Assembly (NCBI RefSeq): GCF_015207245.1
Contig: NZ_JADEXF010000186.1
Span: forward strand, 1 to 6,709
Direction of reading: 5' to 3'
DNA from: Nostoc cf. edaphicum LEGE 07299
GTDB lineage: Bacteria > Cyanobacteriota > Cyanobacteriia > Cyanobacteriales > Nostocaceae
Length of the DNA: 6,709 bases
A program made the translations under genes and the position numbers. The first letter of the stretch is position 1. Each line of letters opens with the position of its first letter. Below the pieces are notes generated by a model. That model was not told the DNA's origin. It made no database searches and was given only the letters and a program-made list of their open reading frames with translations. Of the stretch, positions 6,095 to 6,709 are shown piece by piece.

Positions 6095-6625
6095 TCAGAC
6101 TTCTGGCTCAATTCCTGCCGCCCGCAATTGTGCTGCTAGTCGTTCAGCACGCTGGCGTTCTTGTTCGGCACGTTGGTGTTCCTGTTCGGCACGTTGGCGT
6201 TCCTCTTGGGCTAACTCGGAACCCCAAGGCAAAAGGTTTCCTTGTTCATCCCACCACCGTAACCACTTTCCTGTGCGGTTTTCACGAGTACCTTGCCACA
6301 CCCCAAGGTAAAGATTCATTTCGGCTATCCAGCAGCGTTGATTTTCATCAGGCTCTTGCAAAATATACTGTTCTGTGTTGTGTAAGCGATACATTTCGAT
6401 ACTGCCGCTATCTGGCTCAAAGATGATGTAGTTTGGCACTTTTAAGATGCGCTCGTAGAAAAACCATTTTCCTGGGGGATATGTCGCTTTGATAGAATAT
6501 TCTGTCTCCTGTGTATCGGAAATAAATTCCATTACAATTACGGGAATCTCACCCTGTAATTGAGGGGTGTAACTGCGTGTTACTTCTTCTCTACTAACAT
6601 TAATTTTGGCAATAGACATCTCCAA
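6095..6625 (-). CDS. Uma2-family (DUF820) PD-(D/E)XK nuclease-like protein, probably missing its N-terminus
   Basis: 176 codons from a TTG at 6625, or 174 from ATG at 6619. Residues 27-115 match the second half of the Uma2 fold: IPVIVMEFISDT with Glu33 in the core acidic position, then YPPGKWFFYERILKVPNYIIF and an LGVWQGT segment, then WLRWWDEQGNLLPWG (121-135). A coiled coil made of RAEQERQ heptads (about 141-162) and a short AAQLRAAGIEPEV end follow. The first half of the nuclease fold, including the PD-type Asp, is absent: full-length relatives are usually about 190-250 residues plus tail, and an in-frame TAG lies just five codons upstream (6640-6638). GGAG abuts the ATG with no spacer, so the start is not well supported. 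Uma2 proteins are nuclease-like with largely unproven roles and are very numerous in cyanobacteria. This copy is probably a truncated, perhaps inactive gene. Confidence 0.65.
   Translation of the reverse strand: MEMSIAKINVSREEVTRSYTPQLQGEIPVIVMEFISDTQETEYSIKATYPPGKWFFYERILKVPNYIIFEPDSGSIEMYRLHNTEQYILQEPDENQRCWIAEMNLYLGVWQGTRENRTGKWLRWWDEQGNLLPWGSELAQEERQRAEQEHQRAEQERQRAERLAAQLRAAGIEPEV
6141..6209 (-). repeat. 21-base tandem repeat encoding coiled-coil heptads
   Basis: Two full 21-base units (6156-6176 and 6177-6197, two differences) are flanked by partial units. Each encodes one RAEQERQ-type heptad, so copy number can change in frame and alter the length of the coiled coil. Confidence 0.8.
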
Positions 6626-6679
6626 AATAGTAACGTTCTATGGTAAGAGAACATTAGAGAGCTTTTTGGACACAGAAAC

Positions 6680-6709
6680 ATGAGCGAGATTTTGAATTAT
6701 ATTGAAGGG
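6680..6709 (+). CDS. Start of a plus-strand gene cut by the window edge, possibly a transposase
   Basis: ATG at 6680 opens a frame reading MSEILNYIEG to the window edge. Ten codons cannot identify a family. The wording resembles N-termini that I recall from Nostoc insertion-sequence transposases, and the position just upstream of a Uma2-like gene that has lost its front would fit an insertion there. No ribosome site is obvious within 15 bases. Confidence 0.35.
   Translation, partial: MSEILNYIEG

Noticed and set aside
6141..6209. Short tandem repeats as a possible CRISPR array
   Set aside because: The 21-base units are contiguous with no spacers and encode coiled-coil heptads.
6022..6426. 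A 134-codon plus-strand ORF
   Set aside because: It is antisense to the Uma2-like gene and its repetitive part (VRHVGV) is the reverse reading of the heptad repeat.

Overview
The window looks like chromosomal DNA of a filamentous, heterocyst-type cyanobacterium (Nostoc/Anabaena group). Four copies of the HIP1 octamer GCGATCGC, two eukaryotic-type (Hanks) Ser/Thr kinases (one fused to WD40 repeats), a Tll0287-like (DUF3365) haem-domain protein, Uma2-family sequence and short palindromic interspersed repeats all point that way. This is inference from content; no phylogenetic marker gene is present.

Layout. Positions 1-472 (-) hold the N-terminal part of a membrane-anchored serine protease of the SDH/ClpP-fold type, cut by the window edge. 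Positions 578-2464 (-) encode a Hanks kinase fused to a seven-bladed WD40 propeller. A divergent intergenic region (2465-2759) carries a nested pair of perfect inverted repeats. Positions 2760-3680 (+) encode a two-membrane-helix protein with a CXXCH-bearing DUF3365 sensor domain and a HAMP domain but no output domain. Its stop codon lies inside a palindromic repeat cluster (3669-3782). Converging on it is a second Hanks kinase (3865-5118, -) with a short C-terminal helical module.

Positions 5119-6709 look like worn accessory DNA: a 350-base stretch with at most a broken reading frame, a small unidentified plus-strand ORF, an orphan coiled-coil tail fragment, a strong hairpin, a Uma2-family gene lacking its N-terminal part, and at the edge the first ten codons of a plus-strand gene that may belong to a mobile element.

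How the genes may work together. The best-supported biological theme is signalling: a membrane haem/redox sensor with no output of its own, flanked by two soluble-type Ser/Thr kinases. One kinase carries a protein-interaction propeller. The other has a non-canonical catalytic loop (HRDISPDN) and a longer activation segment. A functional link among the three is an inference from proximity only; the genes are not one operon, being divergent and convergent. The protease gene lies downstream of, and co-directional with, the WD40 kinase, with a 105-base gap.
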